From CAVPDE01 sp964580575 (lineage in GTDB: Bacteria; Desulfobacterota; DSM-4660; Desulfatiglandales; HGW-15), in contig CAZOLJ010000016.1 in assembly GCA_964580575.1 (NCBI GenBank), positions 1-64,000 of the forward strand: 64,000 bases of DNA, read 5' to 3'. The position numbers and the translations under genes were made by a program. How positions within the stretch are numbered: position 1 is the stretch's first letter; the number at the start of each line of letters is the position of its first letter. The notes under the pieces were generated by a model. That model did not search any database, was not told the origin of the DNA, and was given only the letters and a program-made list of their open reading frames with translations. Of the stretch, positions 7,846 through 16,358 are shown one piece after another.

Positions 7846-8768
7846 CAGGCGCTGACCTCTTTGACCGTCTGAGAGGAAATATCCATGTTGCCCAGTCCCC
7901 TCTGGTTGGCGATCTGGATATGCTTGACCTGGTGGCCTTTGAACTTCCGGCCATACCAGGTTCCCAGCTCCACGGCCATGGAATCGGCAGCGACCATGTC
8001 CATGGAAGCAATAATCTTGTTCATGGGAATCACTTTGCCCGGTCCGCTAGGCCCTCCTTCAGAGAGAATACGCGACGCATCGATGACGGTCAGCTTGGGC
8101 TTGAGCACGGTGCAGAGGTCCACGACCGCCACGTCGATATCCAGGTTCAGGTGAAAATCCTTGCGGTCGTAAATCAACCCCATCATTCCCTTCAGTGCCA
8201 TGCTGACCCCTGTAGCGCTGTGCGACTTGGCCACTGGAGCCGCAATCAGGACATTGGCCTCCAGCACTTTTTTCATGACCATGGTCGAAGTCAGCGCTTT
8301 CCCATCCGGGATTTTGACTTCCTCATAGAAGCTCTTGTTCGTCGGTCCTTGCACCTGCGTGTGAGGCAAGTCCTCGCAGGCTTTTCTCACACCTGATCGC
8401 ACCAGACAAAGCTCCGCGCTTCTGAGAGGATTGTCCAGGACCAGCACGGAAGATGCCCCGGCCTCCACGCACAGGGCGGTCAGCTCTCGCACGACATCCG
8501 GGTGAGTGGTGCTTCCCCAGTCCGGAGGATTGGGAAAGCTCATGTTCGGCTTGATCACCACCTTGTCTCCCTTCTTGACAAAGCGTCCCATGCCCCCAAA
8601 AGCATTAACTGCCGCCCTCGTGGCCGGACCCGGCCCACCGTTGGCTACGACGATGTTTGGCTCTCTCTCAGAGGCGTAAACGCGTTCGATCATTGCCGGC
8701 AGAGTGCAACTCGCAGCGCCGACCGCCGCGTATTGAGCGGATCTTTTCAGAAATTCCCTTCGGTTCAT
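7845..8768 (-). CDS. DUF362 domain protein with Tat signal
   Basis: A 307-residue DUF362 protein. It starts MNRREFLKRSAQYAAVGAAS, a twin-arginine signal that predicts export in folded form. The DUF362 core includes DKVVIKPNMSFPNPPDWGST and later PVAKSHSATGVSMALKGMMG. DUF362 proteins are often encoded with, or fused to, ferredoxin domains, but their activity is unproven. Here the gene is first in a two-gene operon with the polyferredoxin and overlaps it by one base. That suggests the pair forms one redox unit. An AGGT lies just before the ATG. Confidence 0.88.
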   Translation of the reverse strand: MNRREFLKRSAQYAAVGAASCTLPAMIERVYASEREPNIVVANGGPGPATRAAVNAFGGMGRFVKKGDKVVIKPNMSFPNPPDWGSTTHPDVVRELTALCVEAGASSVLVLDNPLRSAELCLVRSGVRKACEDLPHTQVQGPTNKSFYEEVKIPDGKALTSTMVMKKVLEANVLIAAPVAKSHSATGVSMALKGMMGLIYDRKDFHLNLDIDVAVVDLCTVLKPKLTVIDASRILSEGGPSGPGKVIPMNKIIASMDMVAADSMAVELGTWYGRKFKGHQVKHIQIANQRGLGNMDISSQTVKEVSA

Positions 8769-9001
8769 GACCTCACATTTTCCCTTTCAGCATGATATCG
8801 ATGTAAGAATATAGTGTTTTTTCTGTGGGATTCAAATCAGGAAACCTCGGACACAGCATGACAGCTACGCCCGGAAAAAGAGCAATGAGCCTCCCTTGTC
8901 CGGCGCCCTCAGGATATGGACTTCCCATTTTCCCTGATGAATAGGCGGGATTTCCCTAGAAGGCCTTGCAGCTCACATCAACAGCTGTCAAGGCGTCAAA
9001 G

Positions 9002-9024
9002 AAAAAAGCACCCTTGCGAGGTGC
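9002..9024 (-). terminator. Intrinsic terminator after the cold shock gene
   Basis: On the minus strand GCACC, a 7-base loop and GGTGC are followed by six T (9002-9007). It lies 17 bases after the stop of the cold shock gene. The rest of 8769-9001 shows no gene. Confidence 0.85.
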
Positions 9025-9040
9025 CCTCAAAAGACTGGTG

Positions 9041-9241
9041 CTACACTTTGCTTACATTCTTCGCTTGTGGGCCCCGATCGGTGTCTTCCACCTCGAAGCT
9101 CACTTTGTCCCCCTCAGTAAGACTCTTGTAGCCTTGCATGTTGATGGAAGAGAAATGAACAAACAGATCCTGCCCCTCTTCCCTCTTGATGAAACCGTAC
9201 CCCTTGTTCGCATTAAACCACTTCACAACTCCCTCTGCCAA
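9041..9241 (-). CDS. Cold shock protein, CspA family
   Basis: A 66-residue single-domain cold shock protein, full length. It has the RNA-binding motifs RNP1 (KGYGFI) and RNP2 (DLFVHF), the start MAEGVVKWFNANKGYGF and a typical end GPQAKNVSKV. It binds single-stranded RNA or DNA and acts as an RNA chaperone. It is a monocistronic gene with a clear terminator and a long leader of about 125 bases from the predicted promoter, a common arrangement in cold shock mRNAs. Which csp paralogue it matches cannot be said. Confidence 0.96.
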   Translation of the reverse strand: MAEGVVKWFNANKGYGFIKREEGQDLFVHFSSINMQGYKSLTEGDKVSFEVEDTDRGPQAKNVSKV

Positions 9242-9367
9242 AGCCCCAGACCCCCTTTCCAGGTTCAGACAGTAGTCCCGAGCGTCCGGTCGTCACCTTA
9301 GCAAAGGCATAAGGCCCTTCAAAAGGAAGGCCGACCCATTGTGAGCGCCGGGCCCTATTTGAGGAAA

Positions 9368-9397
9368 AATCTACGATATCGCGCCGCCAAAGGTCAA
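9368..9397 (-). promoter_or_regulatory. Candidate promoter of the cold shock gene
   Basis: On the minus strand TTGACC (9392-9397) and TAGATT (9368-9373) with an 18-base spacer, leaving a long 5' leader before the ATG at 9241. Confidence 0.5.
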
Positions 9398-9504
9398 GCG
9401 AAAAATGAAACATTATTAGCAACTTCGTAACAGTTTAGTTCTTTGAAATGGATGGCGCAGGCCATGGGGGTCCCTCTAAAAACAGAAAGGAACTTCTTCA
9501 AGGA

Positions 9505-9535
9505 TCAATGTTCAATGGGCAATGACCAATGTCAA
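9505..9535. repeat. Short CAATG-rich dispersed repeat
   Basis: CAATGTTCAATGGGCAATGA followed by CCAATGTCAATT. Its reverse form recurs at 40226-40256 (CATTGAACAATTCACATTGC and CCAATG). It just overlaps the end of the PPIase gene. Confidence 0.5.
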
Positions 9536-10533
9536 TTCGCTCCTTTGGTCGATATCCTTTCTATCTTTGCAGTCTTTTTGACTTCCTTCAGATACTCATT
9601 CACCTTTTCTGTAAGCTTTTGATTCGCCAGGTGCTGTCGGATCCTTTCTTCCACATCTTTGAAGGGAACGGCCTTCTCAGGTGTTTTCTCGTAGACCTTG
9701 ATGAGCTGCAATCCCAGCTCGCTCTCCACAACACCGCTCACCTCGCCAGGCTTCAGGGAGAAGGCTGCTTCATCAAAGGCTTTAGACATCCTTCCTCTCG
9801 GGACAATCCCCAGATCCCCACCCTGGACCGCACTCGCGCTCTGGGACAAATCCTTGGCCAAGACGGCAAAATCTTCTCCCTTTTGTACCCTTTTCTGGAT
9901 ATTTTCCATTTTCTTCCTTGCTTCCTGCTTTTTAGCCGCCTCGGCCTTGGGATCGACCTTAATCAGGATCTCGCTCACTCGGATCACTTCAGGCTGTGTA
10001 AAATACTGCGGATTCCCGTCGTAAAAGGCCTTTGCTTCCGCTTCCGTCACATCCAGCTTCCCCCCGAATTCCTTGTCCACAAATTGCTGGACAGCCAGGT
10101 TCACCTTTATTCTTGATTTCACCGTATCTTCCGTGAGCTGATCTTCCGCCATGCTCTCCTTGAACGCCTGTTCATTGGGATACTGCTGCTTGAGCCGGTC
10201 GAACTGTTCATTCACCTCAGCATCCTTGATGGAAATGCCTTTTTTCCGGCTCTGTTGATAGAGGAGTTCCCGGTCGATCAAGTTCTCCAAAACCATCTTC
10301 CTCGCTTCCACCATCATGTCAGGCCGAATGACCTGGCCTGTGGCTGCGAGCATACGCTGCTGCTGATAGAGGAGGTTCCGATTGACCTCCTCCTCCTGGA
10401 TCACCACGCCGTTGACAATGGCCGCTTTTCCTGCTGTGGATGTCTGTTGCTCAGCCTTCTGAGCATGGAGTGTTCCGGCCACGGTGACCAACAGAGATAA
10501 CGACAATAGAATAAAAAGTACTTTTGCTTTCAT
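9532..10533 (-). CDS. Parvulin-type peptidyl-prolyl isomerase, SurA/PrsA-like
   Basis: A 333-residue exported folding factor. A Sec signal peptide is clear (hydrophobic LFILLSLSLLVTVAGTLHAQ, cleaved about residue 25). Residues about 35-170 form a SurA_N-like helical chaperone domain beginning AAIVNGVVIQEEEVNRNLL. The parvulin PPIase domain (about 180-280) has VSEILIKV, QGGDLGIVPRGRMSKAFDEA and AFSLKPGEVSGVVES, the conserved core of the family. It has one PPIase domain, whereas E. coli SurA has two. It should catalyse proline isomerisation and assist folding in the periplasm. It appears to be a single gene. The ORF starts at an ATG, with AAAGGAA upstream. Confidence 0.9.
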   Translation of the reverse strand: MKAKVLFILLSLSLLVTVAGTLHAQKAEQQTSTAGKAAIVNGVVIQEEEVNRNLLYQQQRMLAATGQVIRPDMMVEARKMVLENLIDRELLYQQSRKKGISIKDAEVNEQFDRLKQQYPNEQAFKESMAEDQLTEDTVKSRIKVNLAVQQFVDKEFGGKLDVTEAEAKAFYDGNPQYFTQPEVIRVSEILIKVDPKAEAAKKQEARKKMENIQKRVQKGEDFAVLAKDLSQSASAVQGGDLGIVPRGRMSKAFDEAAFSLKPGEVSGVVESELGLQLIKVYEKTPEKAVPFKDVEERIRQHLANQKLTEKVNEYLKEVKKTAKIERISTKGAN

Positions 10534-10595
10534 AAAGTTCTAAACGCATTCCTTTCTTTCTTGACGGCTTCTCAAGAAGCCCAAAAAATGTTTTT

Positions 10596-10722
10596 TGAGT
10601 CATTCCGGCGAATCCCGGATCGTGGTCCGGGACAGGCGCCGGAATCCATTCTCTTCTTAGACTTTCAAGGTGCCTAGACTCCAATGCTTGTCCGCCTCAG
10701 GCGGGTTCACCGGAGTGACGAC
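10596..10722. repeat. Divergent copy of the GTCATTCC-type dispersed repeat
   Basis: GAGTCATTCCGGCGAATCCC is followed by GCGCCGGAATCCATTC and, further on, CCGGAGTGACGACC. Core palindrome and flanks resemble the element at 187-322. It fills the gap between the PPIase and FabK-like genes. Confidence 0.6.
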
Positions 10723-10742
10723 CTTATATGAAACCCTCTTTG

Positions 10743-11708
10743 TCAACTGGCAGCGAGATTTTGGGCCAGCTCGGTCGCCTCTTTCACGATGCGGTCGAAG
10801 AGTTCTTTGATGGTGGGAATATCGTGGACCAGGCCGACCCCTTGGCCACAGGGCAGGATTCCGGCATTCACATCTCCCGTGTCGTACATACGTTTGGCAT
10901 TAGCACCGGACGCCACTTTAAGGATCTCCATAACGTCCGCCCGCGCATCCTCCAATTCCACGCACTTCTTTGCCGCTGCATTGATGAACGCCCTGTGCGT
11001 GGCTCCGAGGGATCTCAGAATCAGCATGGTGTCCAGTTCGCTTGCCGCCACCAGCGTCTCTTTCACCTTGATGTGGATGGGCGCTTCCTGGGTGGCGAGG
11101 AGCCGGGTGCCGATGATGACCCCTTGCGCTCCAAGCGCAAGGGTAGCCAGGAACCCCCTGCCCTCCGATATGCCTCCGCCGCCGATCACAGGCACCTTGA
11201 CGGCTTCCACGATTCTTGGAACAAGCACCATGGTCCCGATGTCCAGCTTCCCGGTGGCCCCGCCGTTTTCATACCCCACCACGGTGATGAAATCCGCGCC
11301 CATGTCCTGAACTTTGAGCGCATAACGGAGACCGACGCACTTGTGGATCCAGGTCATTCCCGCTTGCTTGAACCGGCTACAGAGATCTTCGGGCGCATGG
11401 TGACCGGAGGTCTCTACGATCTTCACTCCCTTGTGGATCATCACGTCCAGGTACTCGTTATTGTCAATGGGAACCATCGTGGGGAAGAAGTTGAGATTCA
11501 CCGCAAAGGGTTTGTCCGTCAGGTCCATGAGGCGGTCCACCGCCTGTGCGAAGGTATCCGCGCTCTTGTAGAGGGCGGAGGCCAGCACCCCAAGACCCCC
11601 TGCATTGGATATGGCTGCCGTGAACTCAGGTGTCGTGACCCACATCATGGTTCCGCCCACAATCGGATATTGGAGGCCCAACTTCTCGGTCACTTTGGTC
11701 TTAAACAT
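10743..11708 (-). CDS. FMN-dependent NMO/FabK-family enzyme
   Basis: A 321-residue TIM-barrel flavoprotein of the nitronate monooxygenase / 2-nitropropane dioxygenase family, which also holds the enoyl-ACP reductase FabK. The start (KLGLQYPIVGGTMMWVTTPE) and the Gly-rich phosphate-binding segment VIGGGGISEGRGFLATLALG are typical, as is GAQGVIIGTRLLATQEA. The catalytic-region His of NMOs may correspond to ETSGHHAPED. A segment VGYENGGATGK aligns with the family G-x-E-A-G-G-H site, but with Asn-Gly in place of Ala-Gly-His. This may indicate a different substrate. Function between fatty acid synthesis and nitroalkane or acyl-CoA oxidation cannot be decided. It stands alone between repeats. Confidence 0.82.
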   Translation of the reverse strand: MFKTKVTEKLGLQYPIVGGTMMWVTTPEFTAAISNAGGLGVLASALYKSADTFAQAVDRLMDLTDKPFAVNLNFFPTMVPIDNNEYLDVMIHKGVKIVETSGHHAPEDLCSRFKQAGMTWIHKCVGLRYALKVQDMGADFITVVGYENGGATGKLDIGTMVLVPRIVEAVKVPVIGGGGISEGRGFLATLALGAQGVIIGTRLLATQEAPIHIKVKETLVAASELDTMLILRSLGATHRAFINAAAKKCVELEDARADVMEILKVASGANAKRMYDTGDVNAGILPCGQGVGLVHDIPTIKELFDRIVKEATELAQNLAAS

Positions 11709-11792
11709 GGTGTAACTCCCAGGAGAAGATTCTCGTTTCGCGAAGAGAATAGGCGGGAAGCATTTGTGGTGTCAAGCATTTACCACCCCATT

Positions 11793-11829
11793 CCCATGAA
11801 GCCTTCTTTGAATCGGAAGGCTTCATGGG
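11793..11829. other. Intergenic 14 bp perfect hairpin
   Basis: CCCATGAAGCCTTC and its complement flank a 9-base loop, 20 bases beyond the AsmA stop. There is no T run on either side, so it may be an mRNA 3' end structure rather than a classical terminator. Confidence 0.6.
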
Positions 11830-11849
11830 GATGGATTACCGGGCTCTTG

Positions 11850-13841
11850 CTACTGCTTTTTGAACGGAAAGCCCTTCAGAATATCTTTGGCCTTGTCTTG
11901 CGTCGTCGTTTGCCCCCCCTGGGAAGCATCCTTGGGCGCGAGCAGCCGATCCTGGATGGCCTTCTCGGCGATTCCCTTCATGTCCGGCGCAAAACTCGGT
12001 GAACTAAATGTCCCAGTGACCAGGATGGGAACCGTAATGCCTTCCCGCTGCTTGGTGTCGGCCTGACCTTTTAGAGATCCGACCACCTTGGTTTCAACCC
12101 TCATGTCGAGCGACTCGTCCACGAGGTTCGCCTTGCCTGTTGCCAGGACCCGAAGGAGCGGCGAATTCATGGTCGTGCCTGTCGTGTTCACAAGGCCTTT
12201 GGTGATGGTGAAAGGAGCGTTGAGTTCGGAGAAGTCGGTCTTGGGCTTCTGTTCCCCTTCTTTGGCCAGTCCAAAAGCGGCTTTCGCGTCCCGGGCTATG
12301 CCGGCCAGGTCTATCCCCTTGAGCGCTCCGTCTGTGAACAGGAACTGGCCTTTGCCGTCCAGAGTCCTCTTGATGAGTTCCGGATCGTCTCCCTCCATGT
12401 GGATGGACGCGTCGGCATTTGCCGTTCCTTCGAGAAAATCCTTTTTCAAGACATCTCGCAGAAGCGGCCCTGCCTGCACACCCTTGGTCTGAAAATCCAC
12501 TGTGGTCTTGGGCACGTCCTGACGCACATCCAGAGCGGTTTTTGCTGTTACCCCTCCCTGGTAGACCTTGGCCGTCAGAGGATCAACACGGAAGATACCG
12601 TTCTTTCCGGTCACCTTCAGGTTCACATCCTCGACCTTGGCTCCCATGGCCGTGAGCATCCCGACTTTAACCGTTCCATTGACGACCATTTTTCTGAGGG
12701 GCGCGTAGTCCGCTTTTTTCGAAGCAGCCGGGGCCGCCTTTGCTTTTTCCTCCTTGGCCGCGCCTTGGGGAGAGGGAGGAGGCAGGTAGCGATCCACGTT
12801 GATTCTGTCCAGGTTGAGGTCAAAGGCCACATCCGGCTTGGAGAAGTCCTTGGCGTTGAGAGAGAAATTCAGCTTCGATTCATCCAGGTCCAGCGCTCCC
12901 TGTGAGAGAGACACCCGGTCAGGGCTTCCCTTTAACGTCGCTTTTAAAGCCACCTTGGTCAGGGCTTCAGGATCGCTTGTGTTTACAGGAAAAGGCTTCC
13001 CCAGGGCAGAAAAAACCTTGCGTGGAGAAAAAGGATTCACCTGAAGGCCAAGATCAAATTGCTGGGTAGCGGTCACCACATCTCCTTTCAAGTTCACATT
13101 CACCTCTTTGAAGGCCTTTACCGTCACATCCACAGGGATTTTCGCCACTTTAAAATCTCTGCCCACAGGACCCAGCAATCCTTCAACGGACAGAGGCTGA
13201 TTGTCCAGAAGGGCCGTGAGCATCAAACGAATCGGCCGGTCCAGGGACACGTCTTGGAGGGTCAGCGTCAGCCCGGAAATCTCCGTTTTCTCTCCTGTCC
13301 CATGGTCCAGGTAGAGAAAAGAGGCGTTCTTGACAGCGAACTCACCCACCTCGAGCGCCGTGAAAGGGAAGGCGCCTTCTGCTTTTTCTTCCGGTTTTCT
13401 GGTCGTGTCTTTAGGAGGAGAAGGAGGAGCTTTGTCCGGAGTTTTCCCAATGCCTTCCCAGTTTCCACGGCCCTCCTTGTTCTTTTCCAGGTTCAGCTTG
13501 AGGCCGTCCACCACGAACCGCTTGACCTGAACATCTTTGGAAATCAGAGGAAGAAGCTTCACCTCCACATCGAAGGATTTGACGGAGAGCATGTCCTTTT
13601 CCTTGTAGCCAGGAGGGTTTCCCAGATGAATGTCGGACAGTCCGATCACCGCCCACGGAAACAAGGAGAGACGAAGATCCCCTCCGATCGTTAAAGGCCG
13701 TCCCGCGGCTTGGCTGGCTTGTTTCTCGATCTCCGGCTTGTATTTCTGGATATCAATAAACTGAGGAACAATGAGCAACAGGGCGATAACCAGAACAACG
13801 AGCCCCACAACAATACCGACAATCCATTTGACGGCCTTCAT
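11850..13841 (-). CDS. AsmA-family protein
   Basis: A 663-residue protein of the AsmA family, large envelope proteins anchored in the inner membrane and thought to take part in lipid transport to, or assembly of, the outer membrane. One N-terminal membrane anchor (VKWIVGIVVGLVVLVIALLL) precedes the AsmA N-terminal domain, including QASQAAGRPLTIGGDLRLSL and IGLSDIHLGNPPG. Repeating beta-rich segments follow, and the C-terminal half has the AsmA_2 hallmark GKGQFLFTDGALKGIDL with LNAPFTITKGLVNT. Two Pro/Lys/Ala-rich linkers occur near residues 135-155 and 355-375. It is divergent from the SCP2 gene and seems monocistronic. Confidence 0.9.
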   Translation of the reverse strand: MKAVKWIVGIVVGLVVLVIALLLIVPQFIDIQKYKPEIEKQASQAAGRPLTIGGDLRLSLFPWAVIGLSDIHLGNPPGYKEKDMLSVKSFDVEVKLLPLISKDVQVKRFVVDGLKLNLEKNKEGRGNWEGIGKTPDKAPPSPPKDTTRKPEEKAEGAFPFTALEVGEFAVKNASFLYLDHGTGEKTEISGLTLTLQDVSLDRPIRLMLTALLDNQPLSVEGLLGPVGRDFKVAKIPVDVTVKAFKEVNVNLKGDVVTATQQFDLGLQVNPFSPRKVFSALGKPFPVNTSDPEALTKVALKATLKGSPDRVSLSQGALDLDESKLNFSLNAKDFSKPDVAFDLNLDRINVDRYLPPPSPQGAAKEEKAKAAPAASKKADYAPLRKMVVNGTVKVGMLTAMGAKVEDVNLKVTGKNGIFRVDPLTAKVYQGGVTAKTALDVRQDVPKTTVDFQTKGVQAGPLLRDVLKKDFLEGTANADASIHMEGDDPELIKRTLDGKGQFLFTDGALKGIDLAGIARDAKAAFGLAKEGEQKPKTDFSELNAPFTITKGLVNTTGTTMNSPLLRVLATGKANLVDESLDMRVETKVVGSLKGQADTKQREGITVPILVTGTFSSPSFAPDMKGIAEKAIQDRLLAPKDASQGGQTTTQDKAKDILKGFPFKKQ

Positions 13842-14047
13842 AGTTCACCTCCCGGAAGTAAATCATGAACCAATATAAGTCCATTCCTTCTCCATGGCAA
13901 GAAACCCTATTTTCAGTGAGAGACCAACGGGTTTCTTTTATGATTGATTGGTGAGAGCAAGTTTTGTAGACTATCTGATCAAGTGAGTTTACGGAAAGGA
14001 CCCTGATCAATTGTGGAGAGCACTATCAAAGGAAAGGAGACGCGAAA

Positions 14048-14371
14048 ATGGCATTTACCAGTGTGAAAGACGTTTTCAGCGGCATGCAGGCGAGCTTTAA
14101 ACCCGCTGCGGCCAAGGGGATGAACGCAGTCTTCCAGTTCGAGATCACAGGGGAAGGCGGCGGCTCGTGGAATGCGGCCATCAAGGACGGCACCTGTCAG
14201 GTGGCGGAAGGGAAAAACGCTTCGCCCACCGTGACCCTGACCATGGCGAGCGACACGTGGCTCGGCATCGTCAACAAACAGGTCAATCCGATCCAGGCTT
14301 TCATGGGCGGCAAGCTCAAACTCACCGGCAACATGATGCTCGCCCAAAAGATGCAGGACCTCTTTCTTTAG
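14048..14371 (+). CDS. SCP2 sterol-binding domain protein
   Basis: A 107-residue protein consisting of a single SCP2 domain. The signature region DGTCQVAEGKNASPTVTLTM and the end WLGIVNKQVNPIQAFMGGKL followed by LTGNMMLAQKM match small bacterial SCP2 proteins, which bind lipids or fatty acyl-CoA in a hydrophobic tunnel. The ATG follows AAAGGAGACGCGAAA. It is divergent from AsmA, an interesting pairing since both families are linked to lipids. A repeat able to act as a terminator follows after 56 bases. Confidence 0.92.
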   Translation: MAFTSVKDVFSGMQASFKPAAAKGMNAVFQFEITGEGGGSWNAAIKDGTCQVAEGKNASPTVTLTMASDTWLGIVNKQVNPIQAFMGGKLKLTGNMMLAQKMQDLFL

Positions 14372-14427
14372 GTCGTGACACAAGGGTCATAGCAGATTCG
14401 TCATCATACTCCTGAAGATGCCTGATC

Positions 14428-14500
14428 AAATCCCCCCCGCCCCCCTTTGCTAAAGGGGGGAAATGGGGGGATTTTTCTTGGCTCGCCAAAATGACAGTTC
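14428..14500 (+). terminator. Dispersed C/G-rich repeat acting as terminator
   Basis: CCCCCCTTT-GCT-AAAGGGGGG is a perfect 9 bp hairpin (14440-14460) nested in outer arms AAATCCCCC and GGGGGGATTTTT, which end in a T run. The tail AAAATGACAGTTC resembles that of the copy at 3284-3412. Confidence 0.7.
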
Positions 14501-14579
14501 TTCCAGTGCAACAGCATTGCCTATCGTCAAATGAAGATGAGTGAATACAACCGGGATCAGTGGAATCCCTTCTGATGGT

Positions 14580-15732
14580 GCAGCGCTATCTCGAAGGGCC
14601 TTCTGCTTCTTAAAGAGAAAAAAATTCACCTGGCCGGACAAGCCCGTCCTCTTTGATGACCTGGAAGAGCTTCTTCTGCAGGCAGGCCTCAAAAGCCCCT
14701 TGATGTACTGTCACCTGAGCCCCGGTCTTCTCCGGGTCAAGGCCCAACGAAAAAGAGGTCGATAGGGGCAGGGTCCCCATCGGCTACGCAGGGATATCGG
14801 ATGAACGAGCGAGGTTCCGAGAGATATTCTGCCCCATCGAGCAGGACCACGGCTCACGTTTCCCGGACGACCGGCCGTGCGACCAGGCCCTGCACCGGCT
14901 TTCCGGAGAGCCGGTACCGGAAGGAAAGCCCGTCTATCTCGGCAACGCCCGTTTGCCCCTACGCTTCGTAATCATCCCCGGGGTATTGGAAGAATGCGTT
15001 GCGGACTTTATCCAGCCGTTTTCCGATGCCCGGCCTCATCTCGACTCGCTCAGTTTCAAAACCGATTTCATCATGGTCAGCGGGCTTGGCGGAAGTGCCC
15101 AAAATGCGGCTTAGATTCGCGAAGCCGCGGCCGGCATAGCGTTGACGCCCGACGAGAGGATTGTTTTCATCGGGTACTCCAAAGGGGCGACGGATGTTCT
15201 GGAAGCCCTGGCTCGCTACCCGGAGGTCACCAACCGCACGGCCGCTGTGGCCACTTTGGCAGGCGTCGTCAGCGGGACTCCGATTGCCGATGACCTCCCG
15301 GAAGTTCTGAAGAACTTTGCAGATCAGATGTTCCAAGGTAAATGCCTACCGGGAGAAGGCCGGGCGTTCGAAAGCTTGAGCCGCAAGGAGCGCCTGGCAT
15401 GGCTTTCAGCCAACAGGCTTCCTTCCTCCGTGCGATACTATTCTCTGGCTGCCTTTACAGATCGTGAAAACATTTCGCTTCTCCTGCGTCCAAGCTACGA
15501 CAATCTCTCGCTCAATGACCCCCTTAACGACGGCCAAGTGATCTTCCATGACGCTCTTGTTCCAGAGGGAGCGCTCCTCGGGTATCTGAACGCCGATCAT
15601 TGGGCGGTGGCTGTGCCTTTCAACAGAGACCACCCGACGCTGGCCAGGGTCTTCATTACACGTAACTCCTTCCCCCGGGAGGTTCTGCTTGAAGCCATCG
15701 CTCGTTTACTTGTTTCGACCGCGTGTGCTTTC
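14580..15732 (+). pseudogene. Alpha/beta hydrolase-like pseudogene (frameshift and amber)
   Basis: Protein-like sequence runs through two frames. The first piece (about 14605-14760) reads WPDKPVLFDDLEELLLQAG and SPLMYCHLSPGLLRV. The second, open from 14719, reads VPIGYAGISDERARFREIFC and continues to VSGLGGSAQNAA, then an in-frame TAG at 15112-15114, then IREAAAGIALTPDERIVF and on. A nucleophile-elbow-like motif G-Y-S-K-G follows at about 15175, and a possible catalytic His is in NADHWAVAVPF. The TAG could arise from a single CAG to TAG change. A TTG at 15142 could in principle restart translation, but the N-terminal half would be lost. The 3' end runs into a repeat. The hydrolase call rests on the elbow motif alone. 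Confidence 0.65.
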
Positions 15733-15870
15733 CTGTCATGCCCGCGCAGGCGGGCATCCAGTCTTCCGAGAGCTGTCTGCCTTCGCGGGAAGGACCGCCG
15801 AATAGCAAGAGAACTTATTGGTCGCGGTAGGGATGCGAGTTACCCCGCACCCTGTCTGAGGCAGACAAGG
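15733..15870. repeat. Dispersed repeat inserted at the 3' end of the hydrolase pseudogene
   Basis: TGTCATGCCCGCGCAGGCGG and GCATCCAGTCTTCC form a palindromic core related to the element at 187-322. The hydrolase frame runs through it, adding a spurious Arg-rich tail (SCPRRRASSLPRA) to the predicted protein. Confidence 0.65.
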
Positions 15871-15914
15871 ATGCACAGATCTTTGGAGCCAGCGCACAAC
15901 TTACAGGAGATGTT

Positions 15915-16227
15915 TTGAAGACGTATTCCTTCATGATCACAGCCATGATCTTAATGAGTGCGGGGGCAACCTACGGCCAAGATCAGATTGAGAAAGAGAA
16001 GATTCAACATTTAATCAATTCCGTCGAAAAGATGGAGGGGGCAAGTTTCATAAGAAACGGTTCAGAGCACAGTGGGACAGAAGCGGCAAATCACTTGCGC
16101 ATGAAGCTTGAAAAGGCAGGAGATAGGATCAAAACGGCATAGGATTAGGTTCCATAATGGTAAAACAATCAAGGCGGAGGAATATTTCAGGGAAAAACCG
16201 TTGAGTTTCAAGCCGGGCATGAAGTAA
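15915..16227 (+). pseudogene. DUF5329-like exported protein, internal deletion
   Basis: A TTG start at 15915 after CAGGAGA gives a 75-residue product with a signal peptide (MITAMILMSAGATYGQ) and the DUF5329 core HLINSVEKMEGASFIRNGSE with NHLRMKLEKAGDRIKTA, then a stop at 16140-16142. Just beyond it, in the +1 frame, lies what looks like the end of the same family: IRFHNGKTIKAEEYFREKPL, closing at a TAA at 16225-16227. The segment that should join them is missing. A deletion with a frameshift is the simplest reading. The 75-residue product may still be made but lacks the C-terminus. Confidence 0.65.
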
Positions 16228-16358
16228 AGATGTCCAACCCTACTCCTTTCGCCGGACCACAGCGCTCATCTCCCCTTTCTTCAATTTTCGTTTGAAAACC
16301 GAAACAACGGTGGATAACTTGATGTGCATCTAATCCTCTTGCACGCAGGAGTTTCAAG

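Noticed and set aside
15112..15114. Pyrrolysine at the in-frame TAG of the hydrolase
   Set aside because: Pyrrolysine occurs in some Desulfobacterota, but there is also a frameshift upstream, the protein is not a methylamine methyltransferase, and CAG to TAG is the simpler reading.
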